From Dermatemys mawii (taxonomy: Eukaryota; Chordata; Testudines; Dermatemydidae): a DNA stretch of 64,000 nt. Positions 44,758-56,095 of the stretch are shown here, in pieces; the stretch's first letter is position 1, and the number at the start of each line of letters is the position of its first letter. Below the pieces are notes generated by a model that saw nothing but the letters and a program-made list of their open reading frames with translations, was not told the DNA's origin and searched no databases. The translations under genes were made by a program, and so were the position numbers. The stretch lies in NCBI GenBank assembly GCA_007922305.1, contig ML677385.1:3757996-3821995 (forward strand), in the 5' to 3' direction.

Positions 44758-46189
44758 TTCTTTATTACTCCCACACTAGAGTCAAAGAGCCTCAACAAGA
44801 GAAGGCAGGTTTGGGTGAAATCCTAGCCTCACTGATGTCAATGGCAAAACTATTAATTTTACACACACAAACTATCAACGGTTGACTGTGCAGCTAAATG
44901 CTGCCTATATAAAGAATCACTAGTTTTAATTTAAATTCTCAGTTTCTTCTTTAATTTCTTTTTAAGTCACATTCCAGGTAATGGGAAATACATCTCAGCA
45001 ATAAATAAAAAACATTTTGAAAATGGAATATAGATTGCATCAAATGATAGATCTCTGTCTTCCACCCACTCCTCCCCTCCATATGTACTTCCATCTACAG
45101 GGGAGGGAAACAAGATAAGGAAGGAATAAAGAAAACTGAGCACACAGATACAAAACTAGTCTCTCTGAGACACTGCTCAAGCCATATAAACTAAGCTGAT
45201 TGTCTGTGATCACAAGTAGCATAAATCAGGTCTGTCTGTCTAAGGGGGAGGGAGTACATTTACAAACAGGACCCTGTTAAAAAAAAGAGTTTATTATCAG
45301 AAGATGATGAGAGGAATTTAGGAGCTTATGAAATCATGACCTGGCCAGGGATAGGAGGATAGAGAGAGAATTAAAAGAATGTTTCATGCACCAAACCCAT
45401 CCCATGCACTGCACAGCAAATAGATTTTGAAATTCTGACCATGTCCTCAGAGTCAGCAGGTGTTGAATTCATCGATAGCATAGAAAGCAGACTTCTAAAA
45501 TCAGGTGTCCACATATAGGGCTTTCTACAGCTGGCAGCAAACACTGGCACATTTCAATCACTTGGTGATTCTAGTCAGGCCATCAAGGATGGCTGGCCAT
45601 GACCTTCTGAAGATGATTTCGGGCACCTCATCTCAAGTCTGAGTGTTAAAGCCATCATTTCTTAGAAAGATGCCCGCTCTACAGATGTCATGCAAAGAAT
45701 GTTGCTATAATGCTTTCAATGTTATTCTGTTTGTTTGATAAGTGGGCTGTGGTAGCTTAGAGGCTGATTCTGTGCTGTTCCATCTTACTGTCTAGACATA
45801 TTTGCAAGCACTGCTTTGCCTTGAAGAGGAAAGAGCACATATTGTAGGATATTGTGGTATTTTTCACTTGTATTGCACTAAGAGGCTGTTTTCAGTCAGA
45901 AGTCGCTTGATACAGAGTACTAGTTCTGACAAGTAAATGGAAATAGTGGAACATATCCTGATTTTTTATGGGGCAGACAATACCAATACTTTCCACATAG
46001 GCAGGAAATGACTCAGGTTTATATATAGAAATACAGTATATTTTATATACATATATAACATTGATTTATTTTTTAAAAATATACCCTAACTGTATCTCAA
46101 GTTGCAAATTTCCACATTTAATGTAACTACTAATACAGTCTGGAAACAATGGGAGAAAGCTAGCAGTTTAAAAGATGATTCCACCCCTT
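44758..46189. other. Unique sequence without a gene
   Basis: No coding gene was found. A short TGAAATCCTAGCCTCACTG / ATGTCAATGGCAAAAC repeat piece lies at 44817-44862. An AT-rich ATATATA patch lies at 46020-46060. Confidence 0.45.
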
Positions 46190-47290
46190 TAGCCCTCTCA
46201 GGAAAAAAGCCTTTGTCAACATTAAGATTTGCTGTGGTGACCTAAAGGTCAACAGACTTGGGTTCTACTGGACAATGGGAGGAGCAAATTCCAGAGTCAA
46301 GGGCCTCTCTACTGAAAGCACCCACCTACTTCTATAATAAACATTTCAGGCAATGCAGCAGCTCAAGTGCCTGAGCTGACCTCAATTGCTGTGGCTGAGC
46401 ATTTAGGGAAGACGCAGCTTCTCAGATAGCTAGAACCATACAGGGCATTGTTTCTCAATTTCAATGCCTGAACTTCAGTTTTAGTGCCTGAATTGCCTGG
46501 AAATGAAGAGGGAGTCCATGCATTTTCTGGAGCACTGATGAGGTGAAATGCTAAGCAGGTGGCCTCCATATTCTGCACCTGCAGCAACTTGTAAGCAGTC
46601 CTCAGCCATAAGCGCATGTATTGTACACCACTGCATACTGCAGTGGACCAAATGAGGAGCAATAAAAGTATTGATGACCACGGCAAGTTCCATGTTTCAG
46701 AGAAATGGTTGGGTATTGCAACCATCCTGCCCACTGATGCCATCTCAAAATCAAGGAAGAATTAGTTCAAAAGTATCCACAGATTAGCAAAGAATGGATA
46801 TACTCCTTCAGTACAGAGGGGGCAGATTCCAACTGAGTCATGTTCTCCAGCTGGGTCCCCTAAGCAACCAGCATCACTTCAATCTTATCTGGACTGAATC
46901 TCCATCAGCTCATCCTCTTCCAGCCCCCTACATTGGCCAGGCACTGGGAAAATATAGGTGTTGCATGGTCTAGGTACAAGTAAAAGCTATACAGAGATCT
47001 GTGTCATCCACATACAGATAGCGCTGCAGTCCAAAGAACCTGGCATCTCATTCTGTGGCCACATATGGACCTTGGACAGGAGAGATGACAGCAAATAATT
47101 CTGTGGAATCCTGCCCCTGAGTGTGCTTTGGGACAGAAGTGCACCCACCCAACACCATTCAGAGGCCTCTGAAACGTAAAACTAAACCACTCAAGAATGA
47201 GTACAGCCATACCTGCCAGGGTCCAGAGTCAGGTCACTGAAACCTCATGATCGGCAGTATTTAAAGGCTGCCAATAGATCTAACAAAATC
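46190..47290. repeat. Old unclassified interspersed repeat
   Basis: The stretch (GGGAGGAGCAAATTCCAGAG, GAGTCAAGGGCCTCTCTACTG, CTGAGCTGACCTCAATTGC, AAGCAACCAGCATCACTTC, GGCCAGGCACTGGGAAAAT, CTGTGTCATCCACATACAG) resembles a long repeat I associate with turtle and crocodilian genomes. I cannot name its class. Frames of 126 and 70 codons on the minus strand (46363-46743) show no domain. A CR1 fragment abuts its right side. Confidence 0.4.
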
Positions 47291-47294
47291 AGCA

Positions 47295-47850
47295 TGAATA
47301 TTTTGCCCATCCTGATCTAGTGGATAGGGTGGAAGCAGTAGATGTGATATATGTAGATTTTACTAAGGCTTTTGACACAGACCTACTTGACACTCTCATA
47401 AGCAAACTAGGGAAATGTGGTTTAGATAAAATTACTATTAGGTGGGTGCACAATTGATTGAAAACAGCATGGCTTGCCATCGAACTGTGAGTACGTAGCA
47501 GGTGGGCTTCCACAGAGGATCAGTCCTGGGATCCAGTAATATTCAATATTTTCATTCATAACTTAGATAATAGAATGAAGAGTATGCATATAAAATTTGC
47601 GACTGACACCAAGTTGGGAACATTGCAAGCACTTTGTAGGACAGGATTAGAATTCAAAAGGACCTTCACAAATTGGACAATTGGTCAGAAATCAACACAA
47701 TGAAATTCAATGAAGACAAGTACGAAGTACTACATTTAGGAAGGAAAAATATCAAATGCATAAATACAAAATGGGGAATAATTGGCTTGGGGGTAGCACT
47801 GCTGAAAAGGATCTGAGGGTCATAGATCATAAAGGGCAGATATGATATCA
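47295..47850 (+). mobile_element. CR1 LINE reverse-transcriptase fragment
   Basis: The sequence GGGTGGAAGCAGTAGATGTG, then ATATGTAGATTTTACTAAGG and CTTTTGACAC encodes the D-containing motif A (VDVIYVDFTKAFD). GGATCAGTCCTGGGATCC follows, and then AATGAAATTCAATGAAGAC and GTACTACATTTAGGAAGG. Stops and indels break the frame. Both the 5' part and the 3' end are missing. Confidence 0.85.
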
Positions 47851-48409
47851 AGAAATTGTTTGAGAAAGAGAAGAATACCTGCTCATTAGACGGAATCTGG
47901 CCTCTTGCTATCCATGAGAGCAGCACTAACCATGTAAGACCCAATACCTCTTCAACTTCATTTTGTGAGGGACAGACATCTTGCTTACAAGGCTCTTCTT
48001 CCAGACATGGATATGCCCCCATAGAAGCAACTAATCCTGTCCAAACATGTGATCTTTTCCCCAAAAGAGTATGAAAATGTGTAACAGTGAGAAGCACTTA
48101 ACTATTTCCAGCTGACAGAATCAAGATTTATCACCATCCAGAACAAGACAAGATTTCACAGACACTGCAGTCGAGGAGAAAAAAGCTCTCTCACTTCCAT
48201 GAGAAGCCATAGCATAAGATTTTACATATTATCTAAGCCCTAAAAGTTCAACTCAGAGCAGGATAACTATCACCAGAAGTAAATCTTCACTTTACATGTT
48301 TCCTCTGTTACAGGCCAACTATGTACATCACTGTCACTGTTTTACAGTAACTGCATCTCTATCTCCCTCTCCATGATCAACTCCGGGAGTTCCCAAGTCA
48401 GGTCTTTAG
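47851..48409. other. Unique sequence without a gene
   Basis: No gene was recognised. The 143-codon minus frame at 47666-48097 overlaps the CR1 fragment and has no domain. Confidence 0.4.
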
Positions 48410-48738
48410 CAGACATGCCAAACCCACGAAAAAAAATGCATAAATTGTGCTTGTTTTTGGCTTAATTGGCTTGGAAATTGCTTGTTGGCTAGTTTTTGGC
48501 TTGTAGCTTGTTACTTAGTTGGCTTGTAGCTTAGGTCAAGGGGGTGGGAGGAGAGTCAGGGGTGCACAGCAGGCCCACCACAGTCCCAGTCTGCATGCCA
48601 GGGGATCTGTTCACACAGAGTGTTGGGGTTCTTAGAGATTGGCTTGTTTTGACCTTGTTTTGAAATGGGATTAGCTTGATTTTTGGCATATTGTGAAAGT
48701 TGGGGTGCTTATTTACTGCATGAAAGTTGGCAACTGTC
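48410..48738. mobile_element. Possible hAT-type element (CAGACATGCCAA end)
   Basis: The left end CAGACATGCCAAACCC resembles the complement of the right end GTTGGCAACTGTC only in the GCCAA core. The flanks GTCTTTAG (48402-48409) and ATCTGTAG (48739-48746) match at 6 of 8. The inside has a TTGGCTTG micro-repeat (48455-48535). The whole resembles a repeated reptilian element, but the boundaries are weak. Confidence 0.45.
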
Positions 48739-48984
48739 ATCTGTAGCCATCACTCATCTCTGGGCAGGCACCCTTGTCCCACTCCCTTCTGACCAGGGTT
48801 TTTTAAGGCTTACACTGTGATATCTCCAGCAAATTAGCATGTGCCTGTGCTTTCCTGTCTCTCCAAGAGCTATGAACAGTGTATTCCCAGCAGTTGCAAG
48901 TTACCACACAGCTCTTTCTCAGCAGGCACATTTATTCTTAAGGTAAAAGCTTTACAGAGAAAACAAACAAAAAAAAAAATCAAC

Positions 48985-49445
48985 AGATTTAAACCCACAG
49001 CAGGAGTCACCCAGTCTGACTGGAAGATAGCTAGTGTAACGCCAATATTTAATAAGGGCTCTAGAGGTGATCCCGGCAATTACAGACCAGTAAGTCTAAA
49101 GTCCGTACCGGGAAAATTAGTTGAAACAATAGTAAAGAATAAAATTGTCAGACACAAAGAAGAACATAAATTGTTGGGCAAAAGTGAACACGGTTTCTGT
49201 AAAGGGAAATCATGTCTTACTAATCTATTAGAGTTCTTTGAAAAGGTCAAACATGTGGACAAGGGGGATCCAGTGGACGTAGTGTACTTAGATTTCCAGA
49301 AAGCCTTTGACAAAGTCTCTCACCAAAGTCTCTTATGTAAATTAACTTGTCATAGGATAAGAGGGAAGATCATTTCATGGACTGAGAACTGGTTAAAAGG
49401 CAACAAAGGGTAGAAATAAATGACAAATTTTCAGAATGGAGAAGA
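48985..49445 (+). mobile_element. CR1 LINE reverse-transcriptase fragment with open frame
   Basis: From about 48,985 the frame ending at 49413 reads the CR1 reverse-transcriptase N-terminal half: SDWKIASVTPIFNKGSRGD, NYRPVSLKSVPGKLVETIV, KSEHGFCKGKSCLTNLLEF and motif A in VVYLDFQKAFDKVSHQSLL. The first aspartate of the catalytic site is present in YLDF; the FADD-type motif C is not, because the copy stops after LKGN near 49,405-49,445. About 140 codons stay open with no stop. The start of the long frame (48841) lies in unrelated upstream sequence. The piece lacks both the endonuclease and the 3' UTR, so it is inactive. Confidence 0.93.
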
Positions 49446-51206
49446 TACCTCTATTGAGGTGTTTACAACCTAAGTGATTCAATTTAATCACCTCCCAGAG
49501 TTTTTGGTTCCTGGATGAGCTATGGTAACCCACCACCATGGAGTTGCATGATACATAAACAATATGGTCCCAAGAGATATTGCATATGGTTGCAATAGCT
49601 GTCACAATCATTACACAGAGATTTAGGAAAATATCACTCAGCTGTCTTTTAGCTCTGTCTAGTATCGAGACTAGCCCAGGCACTGGTAGGAGTACTCTAA
49701 AGAATGTATTCCTAACTCTATAGTCTGCTGATGAAAGACTATGACAGAAGTGAATATTCAGACTGCTGTCTATTGGCTGGTATTTTAATTCAGTTAATTT
49801 CTTCCTAATATCACCTTTCATTTTTGATTAGTTGGAACGTGGCATTAGAAAGCAAGGTGAGGGTAACAAAAAGTGTTGTGTGGTGGTGGGTGGAGAGTCA
49901 CTTGAAAAATATTAGAAACCAAATCAATTAGGTTTTCTGCTGGAAAACATCATGATGCATTAACACTTGTTTGGCTGGATTCCTGAAGTGTGAACAAAAA
50001 CTACACAAGTGCATTCAAGTAACAAAGAAAATGTATGAAAACAGCAGACATAAAAAGAAAAGAAAAGAAAAAGAAAAAGACAATAAAAACTTAAGACTTT
50101 TGTCCACTGGCCAAATAAATAAATAAAAATGAGACAACAAAAATCTCTCATTTTTCAGCAGCAAATGCATCTCCATTGCCCCAGAGGATAGAGCTGAAGG
50201 TAGTGTCGCTGTGTATGGGCTTTCTTCCAAGTGCAGTGTCAAGTGGAGCTTTGCTATAGGTGGTATAATTTTTCACTGTTGACATGAAAGTAGAATTACA
50301 ACTCTCTGACACTGGCATTAGAAAGGATTGCTAACTACAGGGAATATTTGAAATAAATGACAGCAAAGAAAGAAAATCCTTAGGACAGAGGTATGTAGAA
50401 ATGGATAATGTGACCTTTGTTCTTTAGGCTACTGCTTTCATTGTTTAGCCTGCAAAGACTTCCTCAGAACACGAGAAAACAAAACAAACGAGAAAGGAGG
50501 TAGAGAACCAAAGATTACAGTGAAATTATATTGAAGGGTCCTGCCCTCTGCTGTAAAAGATGCCTTTGTCATACTATACCCCTAGAGTATGGATCGCTGC
50601 CTGACTTGGGAAGCAGGAATTCAAGACTCCAGTCTCCAAGAGCTTTGACTAAATTCTTAAAGCATTGGACACAATATTAAGCAGGAGACACATTGGTCAC
50701 AATTCTCTCTTCTGGATAAGTTCTGCTTGGCAAGCAGCGGGACGGCAAAGGTGGCATTACGCTATCTTTTTGCCTCTCCAATCATAGGAGTGTTGGGGGT
50801 GGTTTAGCCCATGGTATACAAGTTAGAACAATCTCAGGGCTGCTCTAATTTATTTCTGACTACCTACAGGTCATTGGCAGCAGCCAGAAATAACCAGACC
50901 ATGGTCTTGTCCCCTAAAGTGGGGAGTGGGTGATAAGAACTGCTATGCAGAAACTGCACCATTCAAAGGTTCTCAGGAATTCCCAGGTGGTCAGATACAC
51001 TGATATCTTTGGCCCCTTTTCAACAGTGATTATTTCATTTTTAAAAATAAAGTACAAAAGATTGAAATAATCCGTATAAAAGTAGTTGATAACGTGAGGA
51101 AAATACTTCCTCTACCTATCCTGAGCTTTTGAATACTCCTGTGACCAGAGAGAGCTATTGATTTCATGCCTTTCATGTCTTGCTTACAGCCAGTTCTTTG
51201 AATTAC
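49446..51206. other. Unique sequence without a gene
   Basis: No coding gene was found. The frame of 142 codons on the minus strand (49393-49821) overlaps the CR1 end and shows no domain. An A/G-rich run lies at 50051-50080. Confidence 0.45.
50051..50080 (+). repeat. AAAGA-type simple repeat
   Basis: A run of AAAAGAAAAGAAAAG followed by AAAAAGAAAAAGA. Confidence 0.85.
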
Positions 51207-51219
51207 TACATCTATGCAA

Positions 51220-51310
51220 AAGCAACAAAGAGTCTTGTAGCACCTTGGTGCTACAAGACTCTTTGTCGCTTTTGCAGATCCAGACTAACATGGCTACCCC
51301 TCTGATACTA
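51220..51310 (+). mobile_element. Tiny retro-insertion with foldback 5' end
   Basis: The right half (CAGATCCAGACTAACATGGC, TACCCCTCTGATAC) is the 3' end of a very common reptilian retrotransposon whose family I do not assert. The left half is its inverted copy: the arms 51217-51244 and 51247-51274 pair at 27 of 28 with a 2-base loop. The whole is flanked by a perfect 13-bp duplication TACATCTATGCAA (51207-51219 and 51311-51323). The duplication proves one insertion event, so the inversion was made during insertion. Confidence 0.85.
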
Positions 51311-51323
51311 TACATCTATGCAA

Positions 51324-52261
51324 GCGTCTGAAACTTCTTTTAATACTCTTGTAAGGGTTTATTTAATTAAAGATGTTTATCACTGTGGGCCTCAAAAAAT
51401 GTGGCCACTCATTTTTAGGGAAATTGTATTTTACCGTGAAATTGGAACATTAGAGAAACAAATGTAAAGAAGTCACTGTAAATAAAATGAAGCAAAGGTT
51501 AACTAGTAATATTTACCCAATTGCAGTCAGAAAGACTGCAGGCAGCTTCACTCATCTATCAGCAGCCAAAGTCCTCCCCCTCTATTCACCCTGCTACTAA
51601 TCCATATTAGTTTTCTTAAGAAGAAGCCAATTACACCTTGCTGTTGACAGTACAAATCTTTATAAAGCTTTATATTTTCCCTCCAGAGGAAGGGAATTTC
51701 CTCTTACCTCTCAGGGCAGCAAGTCAGCTAAAGGTGATGGGAAATGTTTGACACCCAGCTCTGCCTACCTTTCATCTTTCCCATTCACTCCACAGATATA
51801 TCTTGAGTCTGACATGGAGAAGTAATTAAAACCATGTTGATGCCATGCACAGCTGAGCAGACACATGTAAAATCAGTACCTGGTACGAGCCCAAACACAC
51901 TGACTTCTATGAAACATCAGAGCAATTGCAATCTGTCTCATGGAATCCTGCAACCGTATCAGCCCAAGGTCAAGAAGGTTCAGCTTTAACAAACATAGAT
52001 CATCTCAATAATCAAACAGATGCCCCATGATTTACACTAGTGCTTTGCTCAACACTTGGACAATGATTGGCCTTATACTACTGGGTAGTTAACAATTCTT
52101 CTCTGCCTTCTTAATGTTACATGTTCAAACTGGTATTTTCAACCTGCTCTTTTTCCAGACCATGGTTATTCTGAATCTAAAAGCAATGCTTAATATACTT
52201 GCCAATTACTTTTTTAACAAATCCTTTTCTTCTCCCCTCCCACCAGCCTTCATCTGCTGTG
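51324..52261. other. Unique sequence without a gene
   Basis: Nothing recognised. Confidence 0.45.
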
Positions 52262-52365
52262 CAGCTTTTCAGGTTTTAAGCTCGTCAGGGCAGGGAATGT
52301 GCCTTGTATGGGTGGAAAGTGACATTCTGGGGGTGATCATAGTACAAATAAATAATGGGTAATAA
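52262..52365 (+). mobile_element. Ancient amniote SINE fragment
   Basis: TTTTCAGGTTTTAAGCTCGT, CAGGGCAGGGAATGTGCCTTG and the ending TACAAATAAATAATGGG fit the 3' part of the same old SINE type as 26160-26295. It is decayed and has no open promoter. Confidence 0.5.
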
Positions 52366-52450
52366 TGAAGCTCCTATGCCCTCCTAACTTTCAACACTGC
52401 TTACAGTGTGCTGGTGCGCTCATGCTCTTCTCTTTCCCAAGCCTCACACA

Positions 52451-52579
52451 CAGGGTGACCAGATGTCCCAATTTTATAAGGCCTGTCCCCATATTCAGGG
52501 CTTTGTCTTATATAGGCATCTATTCTCTCACACCACTCTCCCAACCCCGATTTTACACATTTGCTATCTGGTCACCCTA
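52451..52579 (-). mobile_element. Short hAT-type MITE (GGTGACCAGA family), copy 3
   Basis: The ends CAGGGTGACCAGA and TCTGGTCACCCTA flank 129 bp in reverse orientation relative to the copies at 6.3 and 33.6 kb (here GATGTCCCAATTTTATAAG comes first). The 8-bp TSD CTCACACA is perfect (52443-52450 and 52580-52587), which fixes the family as hAT-type. The right end has T where the left has the usual C. Confidence 0.92.
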
Positions 52580-52587
52580 CTCACACA

Positions 52588-54112
52588 CCATAAAGAGGGA
52601 AGCTAAAAACAGAGTTGGATTCTCCAGTCTGCAAAGGTCCCTGTGCACAGTGTATGTTTTCTAGTTATTGTCCCCACTTTCCCTACTAAGGTGGAGGATG
52701 TTCCCTGGGGTGGGGCAGGGAAACATGGAGGGCTCATGGTGGGGCTGAGCTCCACTCAGCCTAATCATCCTTTGGGGTCAGGTCTGCTAGCATATACAGC
52801 AGCAGACCTTAGAGTAGACCCACTGATTCTCTAACTCCCAACCAGGTCAAGTGAGCAGCAAGCAAGAGCTAGGAAGTAGTGGAGCAATGGGGGCAGAGTT
52901 CACAAGTCTGATGGCAGTTAGGCATTGAACAACAGTAATTTACCTTTGCTTCTATCTTCAGTGTCTTCTCTCCAGTCACCAGCACCAATGTGGAAATAGA
53001 ACTTCTGCCGTATGTCATCCTCTCATCCTATTCCTGCAAGTTTTGGTACTTCTGAACATAGGATAACTTAGCTGCTAAAGTTCTCCAGCCTCCCCAGTAC
53101 AGTTTAACCAATCCATCATGATCTGGGCTTGTTATTTCAAGCCAGTGGCCAAATGTAACCTCATAAATCTATACAATTACACATTTTAGCTCTGCTGCTT
53201 GCAGTAGCCATAATTAGAGCTCCAGAGTCTAATTCTCATATCAGAGAACTGATACACTACACTGGTGTAATTCCACTGAGTTAGTTAATGTGAGAGGAGA
53301 ATCAAGCCCACAATATATATGTTAAAGTCGTGATTTAATCAAATGTCCCCCTCAACATGCGACAAACATCCCTTTATGCTTTATAGTGTTTCACTGGAAG
53401 CTGCCAGGTGGAATGTTTCACACAATTTAAGCCCTTATGCAATTGTAGCTCTCTCATTTAAGACAATAAATGTCTCTCACAGAGTTGTGATATATTAGGT
53501 GTGGGAAACCTTTATGCGGAGGTAACTACAATGAATGCTAACTACAATGGCATAATTGCTATTGTACTGGAAATTCAAACCACTACAGAGCTGCAAAAAG
53601 ACTGGCACGGCACCAGACACATCATTTTTCTCTCTCAACAGGGTGACTCCACATGGAAAACCGTCATCAAATACTATGTGGAGCAGTAGCATGAGTTCTC
53701 AAAGTACTCTAGGTATTTATTTTCACGCTTGCATTTTTTCCTCACATCAGCAAAATCATTGTACCATGGGTTGAGCAGCTCCATGAATCACTTTATAGGC
53801 TATTTCCACACCAGTCCTGACACTGACAGAAAGGTGAGAGCAACTTTCCAACACACCAAGTAAAGTTCACGTTTCCTCCAAAGACTTCTCAGAATAATAT
53901 CGCTTTGACAAGCCAGATATCGCAGAGGCTCGTGCGCTTAAACTCTGGAGCTAATAATTCATTTCTAGTCAATGCTTTGGATTACAGGATGAAATGCTGA
54001 TGCCATTGAATTCCTTGGCAAAAACATCATAGACTTCACTAAAGTCAGCATTTGGCCATTATAGCAGTGTTCTCACCATTCAGGAGAATTTCAAAATGTT
54101 TTACATATTGTA
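52588..54112. other. Mostly unique sequence without a gene
   Basis: No coding gene was found. A short palindromic repeat lies at 53226-53312. Overlapping frames of 62-72 codons on both strands at 53.5-53.8 kb show no domain. Confidence 0.45.
53226..53312. repeat. Short palindromic repeat (GATTCTCCTCTCAC type)
   Basis: GTCTAATTCTCATATCAG on the left and the complement of the right end (GGGCTTGATTCTCCTCTC) are inverted around CACTGGTGTAATTCCACTG. It fits a common short reptilian palindromic repeat; related pieces lie at 13.74 and 22.90 kb. Confidence 0.5.
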
Positions 54113-54312
54113 AATAGTTAGATAGATTCCAAGGCCAGAATGTTGCGATCATCTAGTCTGACCCACTGAGTAACACAGGCCATAGAATTTCCCCCAAATA
54201 ATTTCTATTTGAACTACAACATCTCTTTTAGAAAAAACAGCCGATCTTGATGTAGAAATTGCCAGTAATTGACAATCCACTACAATCCTTGGTAAATTGT
54301 TCAAATGGTTAA
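54113..54312 (-). mobile_element. CR1 LINE 3' end fragment, head-to-head with the next copy
   Basis: The plus strand shows TAGATTCCAAGGCCAGAATG, ATCATCTAGTCTGACCCACTG and CATAGAATTTCCCCCAAAT, the complement of a CR1 3' UTR of the GGCCTTGGAATCTA type. It ends at about 54,312, where a plus-strand CR1 of the same type begins. Confidence 0.8.
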
Positions 54313-56095
54313 TTACCAAAGGACACACCAGGCAAGATAATGGAGTGGCTGATACGGGATGTGATTAATAAAGAATGAAAGGAGGGTGATAAATGCCAAT
54401 CAACATGGGTTTATGGAAAATAGATCCTGTTAAACTAACCTATCATTTTTTTAAAGAAATGAGATTACAGGTTTGGTTGATAGAGATAGTTGTGCTGATA
54501 CAATATACTTAGACTTCTGTAAGGCATCTGTATTGGTACTGCATAACATTTTGATTAAAAAATTATATAAAATCAACATGGCACACATTAGATGGATTAA
54601 CAGCTTGTTAAATGACAGGTCTCAAAACATTATTGTAAACAGGGAATCATCATCAAGCAGATGAATCTAGTGGGGTCCTGCACGAACCGATTCTTTACCC
54701 TATGTTATTTAGCAATGACCTAGAACCGTGTTTCTCAAACTTGGGTCCCTCGCTATCTCCCAGATGCTAATGAAGCCAAACATGGAGGCATTAAAAGTTC
54801 AGCAGCGCTGCAGGGCTAAGGCCTTCCCTGCCTCCACACCGCTCCCAGACGTGGCCAACACTTCCCAGCACATTTCCAGCTGGGAACTTCAGCCAATGGG
54901 AACTGCGGGGACAATGCCTGAGGGCAGGGGCAACGTGCAGAGACCCCCTGCCTGCCCCCCACCAATGAGGAGCTGGTGCCAGAGAGATGTGCCAGTCAAT
55001 TTTGGGAGCCGCCCGGCCGGAGGAGGGAGCGGAGTGCAGGAAGAGGGGGGGCGGGGGTAGGACCTTGGGGGAAGGGGTGGAGTGGGGGCAGGGCCTGGGG
55101 TGGAGCGGGCAGCTTTGGGGTCCCCAAAATTTTTAAAATCAAAATGGGGGACCTCAGGTCGCTAAAGTTTGAGAATCGCTGACCTAGAATAAAATATAAA
55201 GCAATCACTGATAAAGACAGGAGATGACAACAAAATTGGAGGAACGGAAAATAATAAAGAGGATACTAATTCAGAGTGATCTGGATCACTTGGTATGCTG
55301 GGCGCAAGCATACAATACAAGTTTTATAAACAGCTGAATGTAAATGTCTAGAACAAAGAATGCAGTCCGTGCTTTTATCATGGCGGACTCTGTCCTGAGA
55401 AGCAGTGACTCTGAAAAAAGATTTGAGGACTGTGGTGAATAATCTGCTGAATATTAACTCCAAGTGTGACACTGTGGCCAAAAAGATTAATGTGATCCAG
55501 TGATACATAAACAGGAATCTCGAGTAGGAGTAGAGAGGTTATTTTACCTCTGTATTTGTCACTGGTGCAACCTCTGCTAGAATACTGTGTCCTGTTCTGG
55601 TGCCCACAATTCAAGAAGGAGATGATCATTTGGAGAGGGTTCAGAGAAGAGCCATGAAAAAGATTAAAGGATTAGAAAACATCCCCTGTAGTGATAGATT
55701 CAAGGAGCTTAATCTATTTAGCTAAACAAAGATAAGGTTAAAGGGTCACTTGATTACAATCTGTAAGTACCTACAGGGGGAACAAATATTTAATAATGGG
55801 CTCTTCAATATAGCAAAGAAAGGTATAACATGATCCAGTGGCTGGAAATTGAAGCCAGACAAATTCAGACTGGAAAAAAGGTGTACATTTTTAACAGTGA
55901 GGGTATTTAACTAATGGAACAATTTTGTAAGGGGTGGGGTGGATTCTTCATCACTGGCAATTTTTAAATCAAGATTGAATATTTTTCTAGAAGATCTGCT
56001 CTAGTCATTATTTTGGAAAAGTTCTACAGCCTGTGGTAGACAGAAGATGATCCTGATGGTTCCTTCTGGCCTTGGAATCTATGAGTCAATGATTA
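54313..56095 (+). mobile_element. CR1 LINE, reverse transcriptase to 3' end, split by a hAT element
   Basis: The left part encodes degenerate reverse transcriptase (the ATACAATATACTTAGACTTC region gives motif A, YLDF, followed by frame damage). After the 456-bp hAT insert it continues with the C-terminal part (GAATACTGTGTCCTGTTCTG, CAGAGAAGAGCCATGAAAAAG) and the 3' UTR ending in CTTCTGGCCTTGGAATCTATG at about 56,085. It is the most complete 3'-containing CR1 here, about 1.33 kb without the insert. Many stops kill it. It lies head-to-head with the fragment at 54113-54312. Confidence 0.88.
54725..55180. mobile_element. hAT-type MITE, 456 bp, inside a CR1
   Basis: The ends ACCGTGTTTCTCAAAC and the complement of GTTTGAGAATCGCT share TTCTCAAAC. 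The 8-bp TSD GACCTAGA is perfect (54717-54724 and 55181-55188). The right half is G-rich (GGGGCGGGGGTAGGACC). No transposase. The CR1 reverse-transcriptase sequence resumes exactly after the TSD, so the CR1 is older. Confidence 0.9.

Noticed and set aside
46363..46743. 126-codon minus-strand frame as a possible LINE protein
   Set aside because: I could not match it to reverse-transcriptase, endonuclease or gag motifs.
47666..48097. 143-codon minus-strand frame
   Set aside because: Partly antisense to a CR1 fragment; the hydrophobic stretch comes from T-rich DNA; no domain.
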